Part shown: piece after piece, positions 1-7,877 of the stretch | Layout of the letters: every line of letters starts with the position of its first letter | Position numbering within the stretch: the stretch's first letter is position 1 | Assembly: GCA_044238845.1 (NCBI GenBank) | Contig: JBIICN010000013.1 | Span: 22,812 to 86,811, forward strand | Reading direction: 5' to 3' | Length of the DNA stretch: 64,000 bases | Source: UBA4416 sp044238845 | GTDB lineage: Bacteria > Bacteroidota > Bacteroidia > B-17B0 > Aurantibacillaceae | Program-made: the position numbers and the translations under genes | The notes under the pieces: model-generated | Told to the model about the DNA's origin: nothing | Database searches by the model: none | Seen by the model: only the letters and a program-made list of their open reading frames with translations

Positions 1-234
1 TAATACACCTGTTGTGATAGTTAAATTAGTAAGAGTTGTATTACCCGTTAAAATACAGTTGTTTGCTCCAGTTACAATGGTTGCGTTATCTGCCGCACCT
101 GGGATACCATTTGGCGTCCAATTGGTATTAGTTGTAAATGAAGTTGAAGTTGTTCCATTCCAAACGTAGGATGTTTGAGCGGTTATGCAACTAATTGATA
201 ATGTAATAATTAGAAGTAAAAATAGTTTTTTCAT
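1..234 (-). CDS. N-terminus of a secreted protein, probably a T9SS adhesin (partial)
   Basis: The reverse strand reads 78 codons from an ATG at 234 to the window edge without a stop. The product begins MKKLFLLLIITLSISCITAQ, a typical signal peptide with likely cleavage after the TAQ region. The following 'YVWNGTTSTSFTTNTNW' and 'PNGIPGAADNATI' resemble the W-G-S-x-W / NW / P-x-x-x-D-x-x-x-I pattern found at the start of many Bacteroidota surface proteins with beta-helix or adhesin repeats. The rest of the gene lies outside the window, so a T9SS tail cannot be confirmed. Function is unknown beyond secretion. Confidence 0.75.
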   Translation of the reverse strand, partial: MKKLFLLLIITLSISCITAQTSYVWNGTTSTSFTTNTNWTPNGIPGAADNATIVTGANNCILTGNTTLTNLTITTGVL

Positions 235-410
235 AAAATAAAATTTCTACTTAAAAATAGAGAATTTTACTTACAGATGCAAGAAAATTAGGTAAAATGT
301 TTATATCTATACCTGTTTTAACAAATTGCCAATGATTGAACTTTGTTTTTTGTTGAAAACCGCTGATTATGGTTAAAAACCTTAGCGAATTTGGAATAGT
401 AGAGAAATAA

Positions 411-440
411 AAAAAGATTGCTGAACTAGCAATCTTTTTT
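411..440 (-). terminator. Intrinsic terminator of the DEAD-box helicase gene
   Basis: Perfect 7-bp stem GATTGCT (416-422) / AGCAATC (428-434) with a 5-nt loop, flanked by an A run on the left and a T run on the right, so it could work in both directions. It lies 24 bp past the helicase stop codon and reads as a rho-independent terminator for that gene. Confidence 0.8.
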
Positions 441-463
441 AAGAATTTTATTTTAATTGGTTT

Positions 464-1795
464 TTAAAAAGGTCTTGTTCTTGCTTTTTTCTCAGCAATA
501 CGTCTTAGATTTTCCTGACGACGTTTACCGCCTAAGTTCACCTTTTTGTTTTTATCTTTTTTCTCATGGAAAGCTCCAGTTGGCGTGATGTGTTTTGGAA
601 TCTTTTTTAAAGATTTATCTCTCGTTACTGGTTTTTCATCCTGCGTTAAGTTTTCTGATATTTCAACTGCTTCAGGCATATCTAGTATCTCTAATTTTTT
701 CTTCATTAGAGTTTCAATTTCCTTTTGCATTGGTAAATTGAGTTTAGTGATAAAACTAATGGCTATACCTGTTTTATCTGCACGACCTGTTCTACCAATA
801 CGATGAATGTATGCACTGGCTTCTTTTGATGGCATATCAAAATTGATTACGTGTGTTACATCTTTTAAATCTAAACCACGTGCAATCACATCTGTTGCAA
901 TTAATAGACGATGCGTTCCTTCATCAAATTTCTTTACTGCACTAAAACGTTGTGGTTGCGATTTGTTAGAATGAATTACTCCAATATCCTCTGCAAATTC
1001 GCCTTCTAATTCTTTGTAAATATCATCTGCTATTTTTTTGTTCTTTACAAACAATAACACTTTCGTGAAGTTTTTTTCTGTTTGTAATAAGTACTCTAAT
1101 AAATTGACTTTGGTATAAAAATTAGGAACATGATAGGCTTGTTGAATGATTTTTTCTAATGGCGTTCCTCTACTGATTAATTCAATGTATTCGGGCTTGT
1201 AAAAATAATTATCAATCATCATTTCTACATCTTCATTCAAAGTAGCCGAAAACATTAAGTTTTGACGCTTTTCAGGAAGAATATCTAAAATCTTAATTAA
1301 TTGAGATCGGAAACCTAAATTCAACATTTCATCTACTTCATCAATCACTAATTTTTGAATGCTATTAAATTGTAAAGTTCTACTTAAGGTCAAATCAATT
1401 AAACGACCAGGAGTTGCTACTAAAATATCAACACCATCATATACTTTTTGTTTTTGAATATTGATATTACCACCACCATAAACTCCTACACATCTTGCTT
1501 GCATGTACGTTGCTAATTTAGCTACTTCATCTACTACTTGCACAACTAATTCACGAGTAGGAACTACTATTAGTACGCGAGGTTGGCGTTGCTCAGAAAA
1601 TGTTAACTGACGTAAAATTGGCAGTAAATACGCAAAGGTTTTACCTGTTCCAGTTTGGGCTATACCAACAGCATCTTTACCCGACATAATAACGGGAAAT
1701 GCTTTTTCTTGAATAGGCGTTGGATTTTCAAAGCCGATATCGCTTAAGGCATTTATTAATGGTTTAGTAAGGTTTAGGTCTTTAAACGTAGTCAT
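464..1795 (-). CDS. DEAD-box ATP-dependent RNA helicase (RhlE/SrmB-like)
   Basis: 443-residue cytoplasmic RNA helicase that unwinds structured RNA using ATP, likely in ribosome assembly or mRNA turnover. All helicase motifs are visible: Q motif around residues 22-30 (FENPTPIQ), motif I AQTGTGKT 46-53, Ia PTREL 79-83, Ib TPGR 128-131, motif II DEVD 152-155, motif III SAT 183-185, motif V TDVIARGLD 301-309 and motif VI HRIGRTGR 331-338. Motif II is DEVD rather than DEAD. The small Ala-to-Val change keeps both acidic residues, so activity is expected. A basic tail (about 400-443, rich in K and R) probably binds RNA. It is a single gene with its own promoter (TATCTTTG at 1812-1819) and terminator. 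Confidence 0.95.
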   Translation of the reverse strand: MTTFKDLNLTKPLINALSDIGFENPTPIQEKAFPVIMSGKDAVGIAQTGTGKTFAYLLPILRQLTFSEQRQPRVLIVVPTRELVVQVVDEVAKLATYMQARCVGVYGGGNINIQKQKVYDGVDILVATPGRLIDLTLSRTLQFNSIQKLVIDEVDEMLNLGFRSQLIKILDILPEKRQNLMFSATLNEDVEMMIDNYFYKPEYIELISRGTPLEKIIQQAYHVPNFYTKVNLLEYLLQTEKNFTKVLLFVKNKKIADDIYKELEGEFAEDIGVIHSNKSQPQRFSAVKKFDEGTHRLLIATDVIARGLDLKDVTHVINFDMPSKEASAYIHRIGRTGRADKTGIAISFITKLNLPMQKEIETLMKKKLEILDMPEAVEISENLTQDEKPVTRDKSLKKIPKHITPTGAFHEKKDKNKKVNLGGKRRQENLRRIAEKKARTRPF

Positions 1796-1811
1796 TGCAT
1801 TATAATTTCGG

Positions 1812-1819
1812 CAAAGATA
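1812..1819 (-). promoter_or_regulatory. -7 box of the helicase promoter
   Basis: The reverse strand reads TATCTTTG, an exact match to the Bacteroidota -7 consensus TAnnTTTG, 17 bp before the helicase ATG. No clear TTTG -33 box is found at 19-20 bp, so the call rests on the -7 element and its place. Confidence 0.5.
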
Positions 1820-1896
1820 CGCTATTTTATTTTATAGGAACGCAGATGACGTTGATTAGGCAGATTTTCGCGGATTTCTTATAAATCGATATTCGA

Positions 1897-2112
1897 TTAC
1901 AGCTTCCTTAAAGGCTCCAACAAATACTCCAATCCGTTAGATTTAATTTCATACATCGTCGCTAGCATCATTCCTAATTTGCCATCAGGAAAGCCTTTGC
2001 GCTGAAACCACTCTAAGTAAGAAACTGGTAAATTAGCTAAAGTATAGCCCTTATACCTTCCAAAGGGCATTTTTACTTTTACTAATTCTAAGAGGATTTC
2101 TGAGTTTTGCAT
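1897..2112 (-). CDS. DUF3820 family small protein
   Basis: 71-residue protein with the DUF3820 hallmark MPFGRYKGYTLANLP at residues 15-29 followed by YLEWFQRKGFP and a C-terminal helix. The family ('PFGKYKG') is widespread in bacteria and sometimes named as a quorum-sensing-regulated virulence factor, but its biochemical role is not settled. The length is normal for the family. It sits alone between the helicase and lepB, 71 bp after the lepB stop, and may be read as the tail of the lepB transcript. Family assignment is firm and function unknown. Confidence 0.85.
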   Translation of the reverse strand: MQNSEILLELVKVKMPFGRYKGYTLANLPVSYLEWFQRKGFPDGKLGMMLATMYEIKSNGLEYLLEPLRKL

Positions 2113-2183
2113 AAGTTATAAAACTAAATAGCTTCTATAGTTATGTCTTTTGTTGTAAACATCAACGCTATATGGTTATTTTG

Positions 2184-3995
2184 TTATTTTTTCTTCCCAA
2201 AAAATAATAGTCGGAAATAGTCGCCAAATGAATAACCTTTTCGTTTTTTGTCAATAATGTTATAACCAAAGAGTAGGAGAATAACTATCGCTACAGGGAT
2301 TTTCCAAGAAACTAAACCATCTTCGCCCACGTAACACATAAAACGTTCCCAACGGAATTTTCCATCGTGAGAGTTTTTAGTTAATGAACCTAAAACTGAT
2401 TTTCCTGTTATAGGATTGTTTTTAGGGTCTTTCATACTAAACCATACAAATACAGGGCGGCCAACCACATGGTCAAATGGTACTACTCCCCAACTGCGAC
2501 TATCGGCCGAGTTATGACGGTTATCACCCATCATCCAGTAATAACCTTGTTTAAAGGTATATGATGTAATTGGTTTGCCATCATAAAATACTTGTGCGCC
2601 AGATTTTGTTACTTGATGAATACCGTTATCATATGTATTCAATATTTTTTCGTACAAACAAATATTGCTAGTATCAATTTTAATAGTCATGCCTTCGGAT
2701 GGTAAAACTAGTGGGCCAAAGTTATCATTGTTCCAAGCGTAGCTATTATTGTGAGGGAATATGCGTGGGTCACGCATTCCTTTTGGTTCAATTTCTCTAC
2801 TAACAGATAATACACCAGGCAGTGCTTTTATTTTATTAGCCACATCAGCAGGCATATTTAAGTTGTAAAAAGACGTAGCATTTCTTTTATCAATTTGCGA
2901 TGCTTCAGTTACATAAATATCATAATCCTCTAATAAATTTGCATTTGATAATGTGACTTCTTGGGTTTCAGGATTTTGTTTATTGTAACCAAAAAGGTCG
3001 CCTGTTGTTACTACAATATAGTGATGTTGTGCATGCTCGGGCATTTCTTGTTTTTTATCATTGATGTATAGTTCGCCATCTTTAATTTCTAATTTATCGC
3101 CAGCAATACCAACACAACGTTTTACGTAATGTTCTCTTTTATCAATTGGTCTACTTGTAATTTTACCATACGGTTTATCAGGTCCGTTTACTTGATTCCA
3201 TGCAGCTGCTTGATACATTTCGTCGGATTGTTTTCCTCCATCTTGATTTTTGAAATTAGATGCAATATCTCTTACCATTTGATAATAACTCATGTTTTGA
3301 TATTTCAAAGCCACTGTATCTCCATCAGGATAATTGAATACAACGATTTCTCCGTTTTTTGGTTTTGAGTAACCTGGCAATCTTAAATGAGGGATTTTAA
3401 TCCACTCTAAATATGATTTCGTGCTTTCTGTAAATGGAAGCGTATGATGGGCAAAAGGAAAAGCGATTGGAGTTTGAGGAACTTTAGCACCATAACATAC
3501 TTTATTTACAAATAAGAAATCACCTACCATTAAAGATTTTTCTAATGAAGATGTTGGAATAGTAAATGCTTCGAAAAAGAAACCACGAATAATCGAAGCC
3601 GCTACAACAGCAAATATGATTGGATCTGCCCAGTTTTTAATGAATGAGGACTCTGACTTAATATCAGTAACTCCGAAATATTTAATGTCTTTATTAAAAC
3701 CTAAATAAGCAAAATAAATATATGGCATTAAAGAGGCGTACATTAAATCATTATTCATGCGTTTTTTAAAGGCTCTTGCTAAATGAAATCCATATACGCC
3801 GTACATAATTAAATTAACGCCTGGAACAATCATTATTAATCCCCACCATTTTGGTCGATTAATAATAGTGCCTACTAACCAAAAGTTATATACTGGAATT
3901 AGCGCTTTCCAAGCAGGTAAACCAGCTTTTTCAAATATTTTATATAAGCCTACAAATGAAATTAAAACGAGTATTAGAAATATTATGTTGCCCAT
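2184..3995 (-). CDS. lepB: Signal peptidase I, long Bacteroidota form with N-terminal membrane domain
   Basis: 603-residue inner-membrane S26 peptidase that cleaves signal peptides of exported proteins. Residues 1-100 form a multi-span membrane region with GLPAWKALIPVYN, a DUF5684-like domain. A further membrane segment (about 125-143) precedes the catalytic part. The nucleophile is Ser150 in IPTSSLEKSL, the general base is Lys292 in HYVKRCVGIAGDK, and the conserved box MGDNRHNSADSR is at 489-500. A last membrane span lies at about 567-581. It is about twice the length of E. coli LepB because roughly 200 residues are inserted between the Lys box and the MGDNR box, which is usual in this phylum. 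It follows dapB and the ATPase/TOPRIM pair on the same strand, with 33 bp to the upstream gene. Confidence 0.95.
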   Translation of the reverse strand: MGNIIFLILVLISFVGLYKIFEKAGLPAWKALIPVYNFWLVGTIINRPKWWGLIMIVPGVNLIMYGVYGFHLARAFKKRMNNDLMYASLMPYIYFAYLGFNKDIKYFGVTDIKSESSFIKNWADPIIFAVVAASIIRGFFFEAFTIPTSSLEKSLMVGDFLFVNKVCYGAKVPQTPIAFPFAHHTLPFTESTKSYLEWIKIPHLRLPGYSKPKNGEIVVFNYPDGDTVALKYQNMSYYQMVRDIASNFKNQDGGKQSDEMYQAAAWNQVNGPDKPYGKITSRPIDKREHYVKRCVGIAGDKLEIKDGELYINDKKQEMPEHAQHHYIVVTTGDLFGYNKQNPETQEVTLSNANLLEDYDIYVTEASQIDKRNATSFYNLNMPADVANKIKALPGVLSVSREIEPKGMRDPRIFPHNNSYAWNNDNFGPLVLPSEGMTIKIDTSNICLYEKILNTYDNGIHQVTKSGAQVFYDGKPITSYTFKQGYYWMMGDNRHNSADSRSWGVVPFDHVVGRPVFVWFSMKDPKNNPITGKSVLGSLTKNSHDGKFRWERFMCYVGEDGLVSWKIPVAIVILLLFGYNIIDKKRKGYSFGDYFRLLFFGKKK

Positions 3996-4028
3996 AGTTA
4001 GTTATAGAATTGTTGAGGTTCTGATTTT

Positions 4029-4598
4029 TTAGTTGTTAGAGTATTGAATTAGTTTATTGTGGAAATATTTGGCGCTATTACAATTAGGGTTAGATATTAT
4101 GCTTTCAAAAGATAAGCCTAAATTTAATAAAGTTTTTACGAGAATTTTCTTGTCGCTTACACCTTTATTAATATGAGCCATTCTTTGATTTTTTATTTCT
4201 TGAAAAGGATTTTCTAAAGTTTCTGGAGTTTCACAGATATAATCAGCTGAATTTAAGTATTTACGAATAGTTTGAGTATCTGCTAAAAACCAAGACTCAA
4301 TAGTTTTTCTACTAATAATACATTGATGAATGTCATTAGGTTTTATTCTTTTTTTTGTTTTTGTAACACACTCATCAGAATCTAGATCAGTAATGATAAA
4401 TATCTTTTCAGCACCTTTGTCAATTAATGTCTGCGTATATTCACTGATATTATGTGGCAATAAATTACCATTACCTTCTGCATTGATTATTTGAGGTATA
4501 TAATTTATGTTAATTGAATTCAAATAATTTTGAAATGCAGATGAACTGAATAATATCTTTTCAGTATCTCCTTCTACAATAAAGCCAATTTTCACCAT
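4029..4598 (-). CDS. TOPRIM-like protein (DUF4276/RloB-like) paired with an AAA ATPase
   Basis: 189-residue protein with a TOPRIM-type start: IGFIVEGDTEKILF places the acidic Glu at residue 9 and a second acidic cluster DLDSDE at 71-76. The segment RKTIESWFLAD (98-107) is typical of DUF4276/RloB-like proteins. This fold is found in nucleases and primases that act with OLD-type or ABC-type ATPases in phage defence. Its start overlaps the end of the upstream ATPase gene by 7 bp, so the two are translationally coupled. The pair lies between dapB and lepB, which suggests insertion into a housekeeping operon. A nuclease or nucleotidyl role is inferred from fold only. I am sure of the family type, less sure of the exact Pfam name. 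Confidence 0.75.
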   Translation of the reverse strand: MVKIGFIVEGDTEKILFSSSAFQNYLNSININYIPQIINAEGNGNLLPHNISEYTQTLIDKGAEKIFIITDLDSDECVTKTKKRIKPNDIHQCIISRKTIESWFLADTQTIRKYLNSADYICETPETLENPFQEIKNQRMAHINKGVSDKKILVKTLLNLGLSFESIISNPNCNSAKYFHNKLIQYSNN

Positions 4599-5611
4599 GG
4601 TGTACCGCCTCCTAAAACATTTGTAAATAGAGCTTCATCCAATTTTAAACCGTGTAAATCAATATTATCGATTTGTTTTGCAATGGTACCACCATTTATT
4701 TTATCTACAATAATTACTTCTTTTTGTTTTAATTCAGATAAAATAGATTGTGAATGTGTATTGATCCAAATAAAATGACCTTTATTAGTACAAGCATCTC
4801 TGAAAATGCGAACAAATTCTTTTGCAACAAATGGATTTAATCCATTTTCAGGTTCTTCAATACATAAAAACTGTGGCTTTTCTGATTGATAGACAGCTAC
4901 TAGTAAAGAAATGATATTATATGTACCATCAGATAGTAAGTTTTTTCCAAATGGTTTTTTTGTTCCTTGTTCATAAACTAATAAAGTATCGGTACCACTA
5001 ATTTCATCGCTTCTAACTTCTATATTATCAAAGCCAGGGATTAATAATTGTAGCTCCTCTATTAATTCTTCTTTTAGGATTTCATTTTTTAAAATACGCT
5101 TCAAAACTAATTCCAAGTTACTTGCATCGGCATTTAATCTTAAATCATCTATATAGTTATTACGTTTTACTTTTGAATTACCAATAAAAAGATGTGTGAA
5201 ATTGTAAAATTGTTTTAATTCTGGTGTATCAAACTTTCCTAATTCAGACTCTTGAGTTGCAAGATTATATGAGTCTTTAATTATTAAATTGTGTCCATAT
5301 GCACTGAAACTAGATGGATGATCCATTATTTCTATGTGAGGATCTAAATCATTATTTAAAATGAATCCTACAGCAATATTTTTATAAATATCGGTATTTC
5401 TGTTTAGAATATCTTCAATTTTTCCAAATAACCTTAGCGCATCAAAAGCATCAGATTTTATATAACATTGATTGAAAAAATCTAAGGCCTCAAAAATATT
5501 AGATTTCCCCGCAGCATTTGGCCCAACAAAAACAGAAAATGAATTAATGTCTTTTAATTCAATGTGTTTTATCGACTTATAATTAGATATTTTAAGATTT
5601 TTGATTTCCAT
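4592..5611 (-). CDS. AAA/ABC-type ATPase (AAA_15/AAA_21, OLD-like) of a two-gene defence-like pair
   Basis: 339-residue ATPase related to OLD/RecF/SMC ATPases. Walker A GPNAAGKSN is at residues 30-38, the signature-like LLSDGT at 225-230, Walker B FLCIEEPENGL at 248-258 and the switch histidine in INTHSQS at 284-289. The middle (about 60-220) is the family's variable lid. The gene starts 15 bp after dapB and overlaps the TOPRIM gene by 7 bp. Known two-gene systems of this design (ATPase plus TOPRIM effector, for example PARIS, RloAB-type and class 2 OLD) sense phage proteins or DNA and trigger nuclease or toxic activity. The same role is inferred here from architecture only. No toxin-antitoxin partner or integrase is seen beside it. 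Confidence 0.8.
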   Translation of the reverse strand: MEIKNLKISNYKSIKHIELKDINSFSVFVGPNAAGKSNIFEALDFFNQCYIKSDAFDALRLFGKIEDILNRNTDIYKNIAVGFILNNDLDPHIEIMDHPSSFSAYGHNLIIKDSYNLATQESELGKFDTPELKQFYNFTHLFIGNSKVKRNNYIDDLRLNADASNLELVLKRILKNEILKEELIEELQLLIPGFDNIEVRSDEISGTDTLLVYEQGTKKPFGKNLLSDGTYNIISLLVAVYQSEKPQFLCIEEPENGLNPFVAKEFVRIFRDACTNKGHFIWINTHSQSILSELKQKEVIIVDKINGGTIAKQIDNIDLHGLKLDEALFTNVLGGGTPW

Positions 5612-5626
5612 TCTCTAACAAATTTA

Positions 5627-6334
5627 CTAAATTAAATCGTTCATTGTAAATATACCTTTTTTGCCTTTAATATATTCGGAAGCGATGACTGCGCCTAAAG
5701 CAAAGCCTTTACGATTATGAGCTTTGTGCATGATTTCGATATCATCAACTGCTGATGTGTATTTGATAATATGTGTACCTGGCACTTCTCCTTCTCTTAC
5801 GTCTTTGATAAATAATGTTTCAGGATTATTATCAGTAATGCTCCATTGTTTTTTGCGTTCTATTTTATCAAGTACTTGATTAGCTAATGAAATAGCGGTT
5901 CCACTTGGTTTATCTAATTTATGAATGTGATGAATTTCTTCCATTTCCACATTATATGAATCGTATTTATTCATTAACTCAGCTAAGTATGAATTTACTT
6001 TGAAGAATAAATTTACTCCTAAGCTAAAGTTAGTTGCATGAAATAAAGCGCCGTTTTTTTGTTGGCAATCGTTTTCAATTTCTTTAAAAGAATCGTACCA
6101 GCCAGTTGTGCCAACTACAATTGGAACTTGAGCTTCGAAACATTTTTTGATATTTGAGATAACGGTGTGTGGCGTGCTAAATTCAATAGCGACATCAGCT
6201 TTTTGTAAGCCTTCTTTTGTAAAAGTTGTAGCGTTTGTTTCGTCAACTTTTAAAACAATGCTATGTCCTCTTTGCAAAGCGATAGCTTCTATCTCTTTAC
6301 CCATTTTGCCATATCCTAGTAATGCAATGTTCAT
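5627..6334 (-). CDS. dapB: 4-hydroxy-tetrahydrodipicolinate reductase
   Basis: 235-residue cytoplasmic NAD(P)H-dependent enzyme of the diaminopimelate/lysine pathway, supplying peptidoglycan precursor and lysine. The nucleotide-binding loop GYGKMG is at residues 7-12, VVGTTGWY at 73-80, the catalytic EEIHHIHKLDKPSGTA at 132-147 (His135/136, Lys139 and Lys142), and ATNFSLGVN at 100-108. It is shorter than E. coli DapB (273), as is common in Bacteroidota. The ATG at 6334 lies 1 bp after the DUF5683 stop, so the two are co-transcribed. The other lysine genes in this window, lysA and lysC, are about 36 kb away. Confidence 0.95.
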   Translation of the reverse strand: MNIALLGYGKMGKEIEAIALQRGHSIVLKVDETNATTFTKEGLQKADVAIEFSTPHTVISNIKKCFEAQVPIVVGTTGWYDSFKEIENDCQQKNGALFHATNFSLGVNLFFKVNSYLAELMNKYDSYNVEMEEIHHIHKLDKPSGTAISLANQVLDKIERKKQWSITDNNPETLFIKDVREGEVPGTHIIKYTSAVDDIEIMHKAHNRKGFALGAVIASEYIKGKKGIFTMNDLI

Positions 6335-6335
6335 A

Positions 6336-6920
6336 TTATTTAAACTTCAATTTTAAAGTTAATCCAGCTTGTAATTTATTATTATAATCAAAGTTAGAAT
6401 AAGGATTTACTTGTAAACTTAAATCATCACTCACGTCAAATGTTTTTAAATGTGCGTCTACATTTGCATCTATAATATTTACAAGATAAACAAGCGCTCC
6501 TGCCATGATAGCAATATCTCTGTATTTTCTGTAATATCTTTTTTGATCAATTAATTGGTTGGTATTATATAAAGTTCCGTTTATAGTAGTTTCGTCGTTA
6601 TCATTTTCGTATCTTAAATTATCACTGTAATATTTGTATTTAATTTGATTAGTTACTCCCCAATAGCCAAGGCCGCCTAATGCTGCATATATTAAAGGTG
6701 CTTTCCAGTATTTTTTATTATAAATTTGCCCTAAGCTTGGAAGGCAAGCACTCATGATGGTTGCTTTTCGCGCATTTGAATAAATAGCTTTATTAACGGC
6801 ACGCTTTTTTTGAATAGAATCTTTTCTTATTTCTATACGTAAAGAATCGTTTCGTTGAGCCTTTGCTAAAACACCAAAGCAAATGAAGAATAATATTAAA
6901 TATGATATTGAAATGTTCAC
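6336..6920 (-). CDS. DUF5683 domain membrane/exported protein
   Basis: 194 residues with an N-terminal signal or anchor (NISISYLILFFICFGVLAKAQ) and the DUF5683 core: ARKATIMSACLPSLGQIYNKKYWKAP is split over about residues 51-76, followed by a hydrophobic IYAALGGLGYWG and a second hydrophobic stretch around 136-150 (IAIMAGALVYLVNIIDA). The family almost always sits between parB and dapB in Bacteroidota, as here, but its role is not known. The start codon appears to be GTG at 6920, since no upstream in-frame ATG fits. It is separated from parB by a 15-bp perfect hairpin. Confidence 0.85.
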   Translation of the reverse strand: MNISISYLILFFICFGVLAKAQRNDSLRIEIRKDSIQKKRAVNKAIYSNARKATIMSACLPSLGQIYNKKYWKAPLIYAALGGLGYWGVTNQIKYKYYSDNLRYENDNDETTINGTLYNTNQLIDQKRYYRKYRDIAIMAGALVYLVNIIDANVDAHLKTFDVSDDLSLQVNPYSNFDYNNKLQAGLTLKLKFK

Positions 6921-6929
6921 CTAATCAAA

Positions 6930-6971
6930 ATTAATCACAAGAAACTATTTTATTAATTTCTTGTGATTAAT
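6930..6971 (-). terminator. 15-bp perfect hairpin between parB and the DUF5683 gene
   Basis: ATTAATCACAAGAAA (6930-6944) is exactly complementary to 6957-6971, with a 12-nt AT-rich loop. In the direction of transcription it follows the parB stop by 7 bp and is followed by a short T run and then the DUF5683 start, 10 bp on. It may be a leaky terminator or an RNA-processing hairpin that separates parAB expression from the downstream biosynthetic genes. The U tract is weak for a full terminator. Confidence 0.55.
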
Positions 6972-6977
6972 GGTTAG

Positions 6978-7874
6978 TTAATTTATGTCAAAAAAAGATA
7001 AAATATGTTCTAATTCGGTATCGTTACTAAAGGTTAAAGTGATAGCGCCTGTACCTTTTGGACTGCGTTTAAAGTCGAACGATTTGCTGAAAATTTTCTC
7101 AAGTTTTTTAGCGATTTGTTTATCCTCAATAGTTAGGGGTTTTTCTACACGAGTGGTTTTTGGTTTGAATGCTAATTTTTCTCCACGAGCTAATTCTTCA
7201 ACCTGACGAACGGATAATTCATTTTCAACAGCCATAGCAAAAATTGCTAATTGCTTATCTTCATTTTCGATACTCAATAAAGCACGTGCATGACCCATTG
7301 AAATATCTTTATCACGAACCGCTTTTTGAATAACAGCAGGTAATTTTAATAAACGTAAAAAATTGGTAACTGTACTACGTTGTTTGTTTACTTTTTCGCT
7401 TAATTGTTCTTGTGTGATATTACACTCGTCAATTAAACGTTTGTAGCTTAATGAAACTTCAATAGGATCTAAATCTTCACGTTGTATGTTTTCAATCAAA
7501 CCCATCTCTAACATAGCTTGATCGTTAGCAACACGAATGTACGCTGGAATCTCAGTTAATTCTGCTAATTGAGACGCTCTAAAACGACGTTCTCCAGAAA
7601 TCAATTGGTATTTATCATAACCAAGTTTACGAACCGTTATTGGTTGTATGATGCCATGTTGTTTAATAGAGTCCGCTAATTCTTGTAAAGCAATTTCTTC
7701 GAAATTAGTGCGTGGTTGAAACGGATTGGTTTCAATATTTTTTATTTTAATAATAGCTATAGATCCAACTACTGGCGCGCTTTCGCCAGTTTGCTTTGTT
7801 GTAATATCGGTTTTAGCATTTTCTAACAATGCACTTAATCCTCTTCCTAATGCTGGTTTTTTATTATTGCTCAT
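6978..7874 (-). CDS. parB: Chromosome partitioning protein ParB
   Basis: 298-residue DNA-binding CTPase that loads at parS sites and works with ParA and SMC in chromosome segregation. Visible parts are the N-terminal KPALGRGLSALL, the ParB/Sulfiredoxin-like core with NPFQPR (about 52-57), the CTP-binding GERRFRAS box (about 98-105), ENIQREDLDP, a helix-turn-helix region (ITQEQLSEKVNKQRSTVTNFLRL, split over about 151-173), and a C-terminal dimerisation domain. Its start lies 3 bp after the parA stop, an operon arrangement typical of the phylum. The presence of parAB suggests the replication origin region may not be far, but no dnaA or origin-like boxes were seen here. Confidence 0.95.
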   Translation of the reverse strand: MSNNKKPALGRGLSALLENAKTDITTKQTGESAPVVGSIAIIKIKNIETNPFQPRTNFEEIALQELADSIKQHGIIQPITVRKLGYDKYQLISGERRFRASQLAELTEIPAYIRVANDQAMLEMGLIENIQREDLDPIEVSLSYKRLIDECNITQEQLSEKVNKQRSTVTNFLRLLKLPAVIQKAVRDKDISMGHARALLSIENEDKQLAIFAMAVENELSVRQVEELARGEKLAFKPKTTRVEKPLTIEDKQIAKKLEKIFSKSFDFKRSPKGTGAITLTFSNDTELEHILSFFDIN

Positions 7875-7877
7875 GTT

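Noticed and set aside
546..806. Open frame on the + strand inside the helicase gene
   Set aside because: It is antisense to well-conserved helicase motifs and has no family features; the same holds for other long antisense or shifted frames in ispG, gcvP, lepB and the T9SS genes.
1839..1881. Possible dispersed repeat ('GCAGATGACGTTGATTAGGCAGATTTTCGCGGATT' style sequence) upstream of the helicase
   Set aside because: It resembles common 'CGCAGATT...CGCGGATT' repeats, but there is no second copy in this window and no clear inverted structure, so it is only a suspicion.
4029..5611. Naming the ATPase-TOPRIM pair as PARIS or Gabija
   Set aside because: The motifs fit the general class, but the small partner looks closer to DUF4276/RloB than to the DUF4435 effector of PARIS, and a Gabija UvrD-like helicase is absent.
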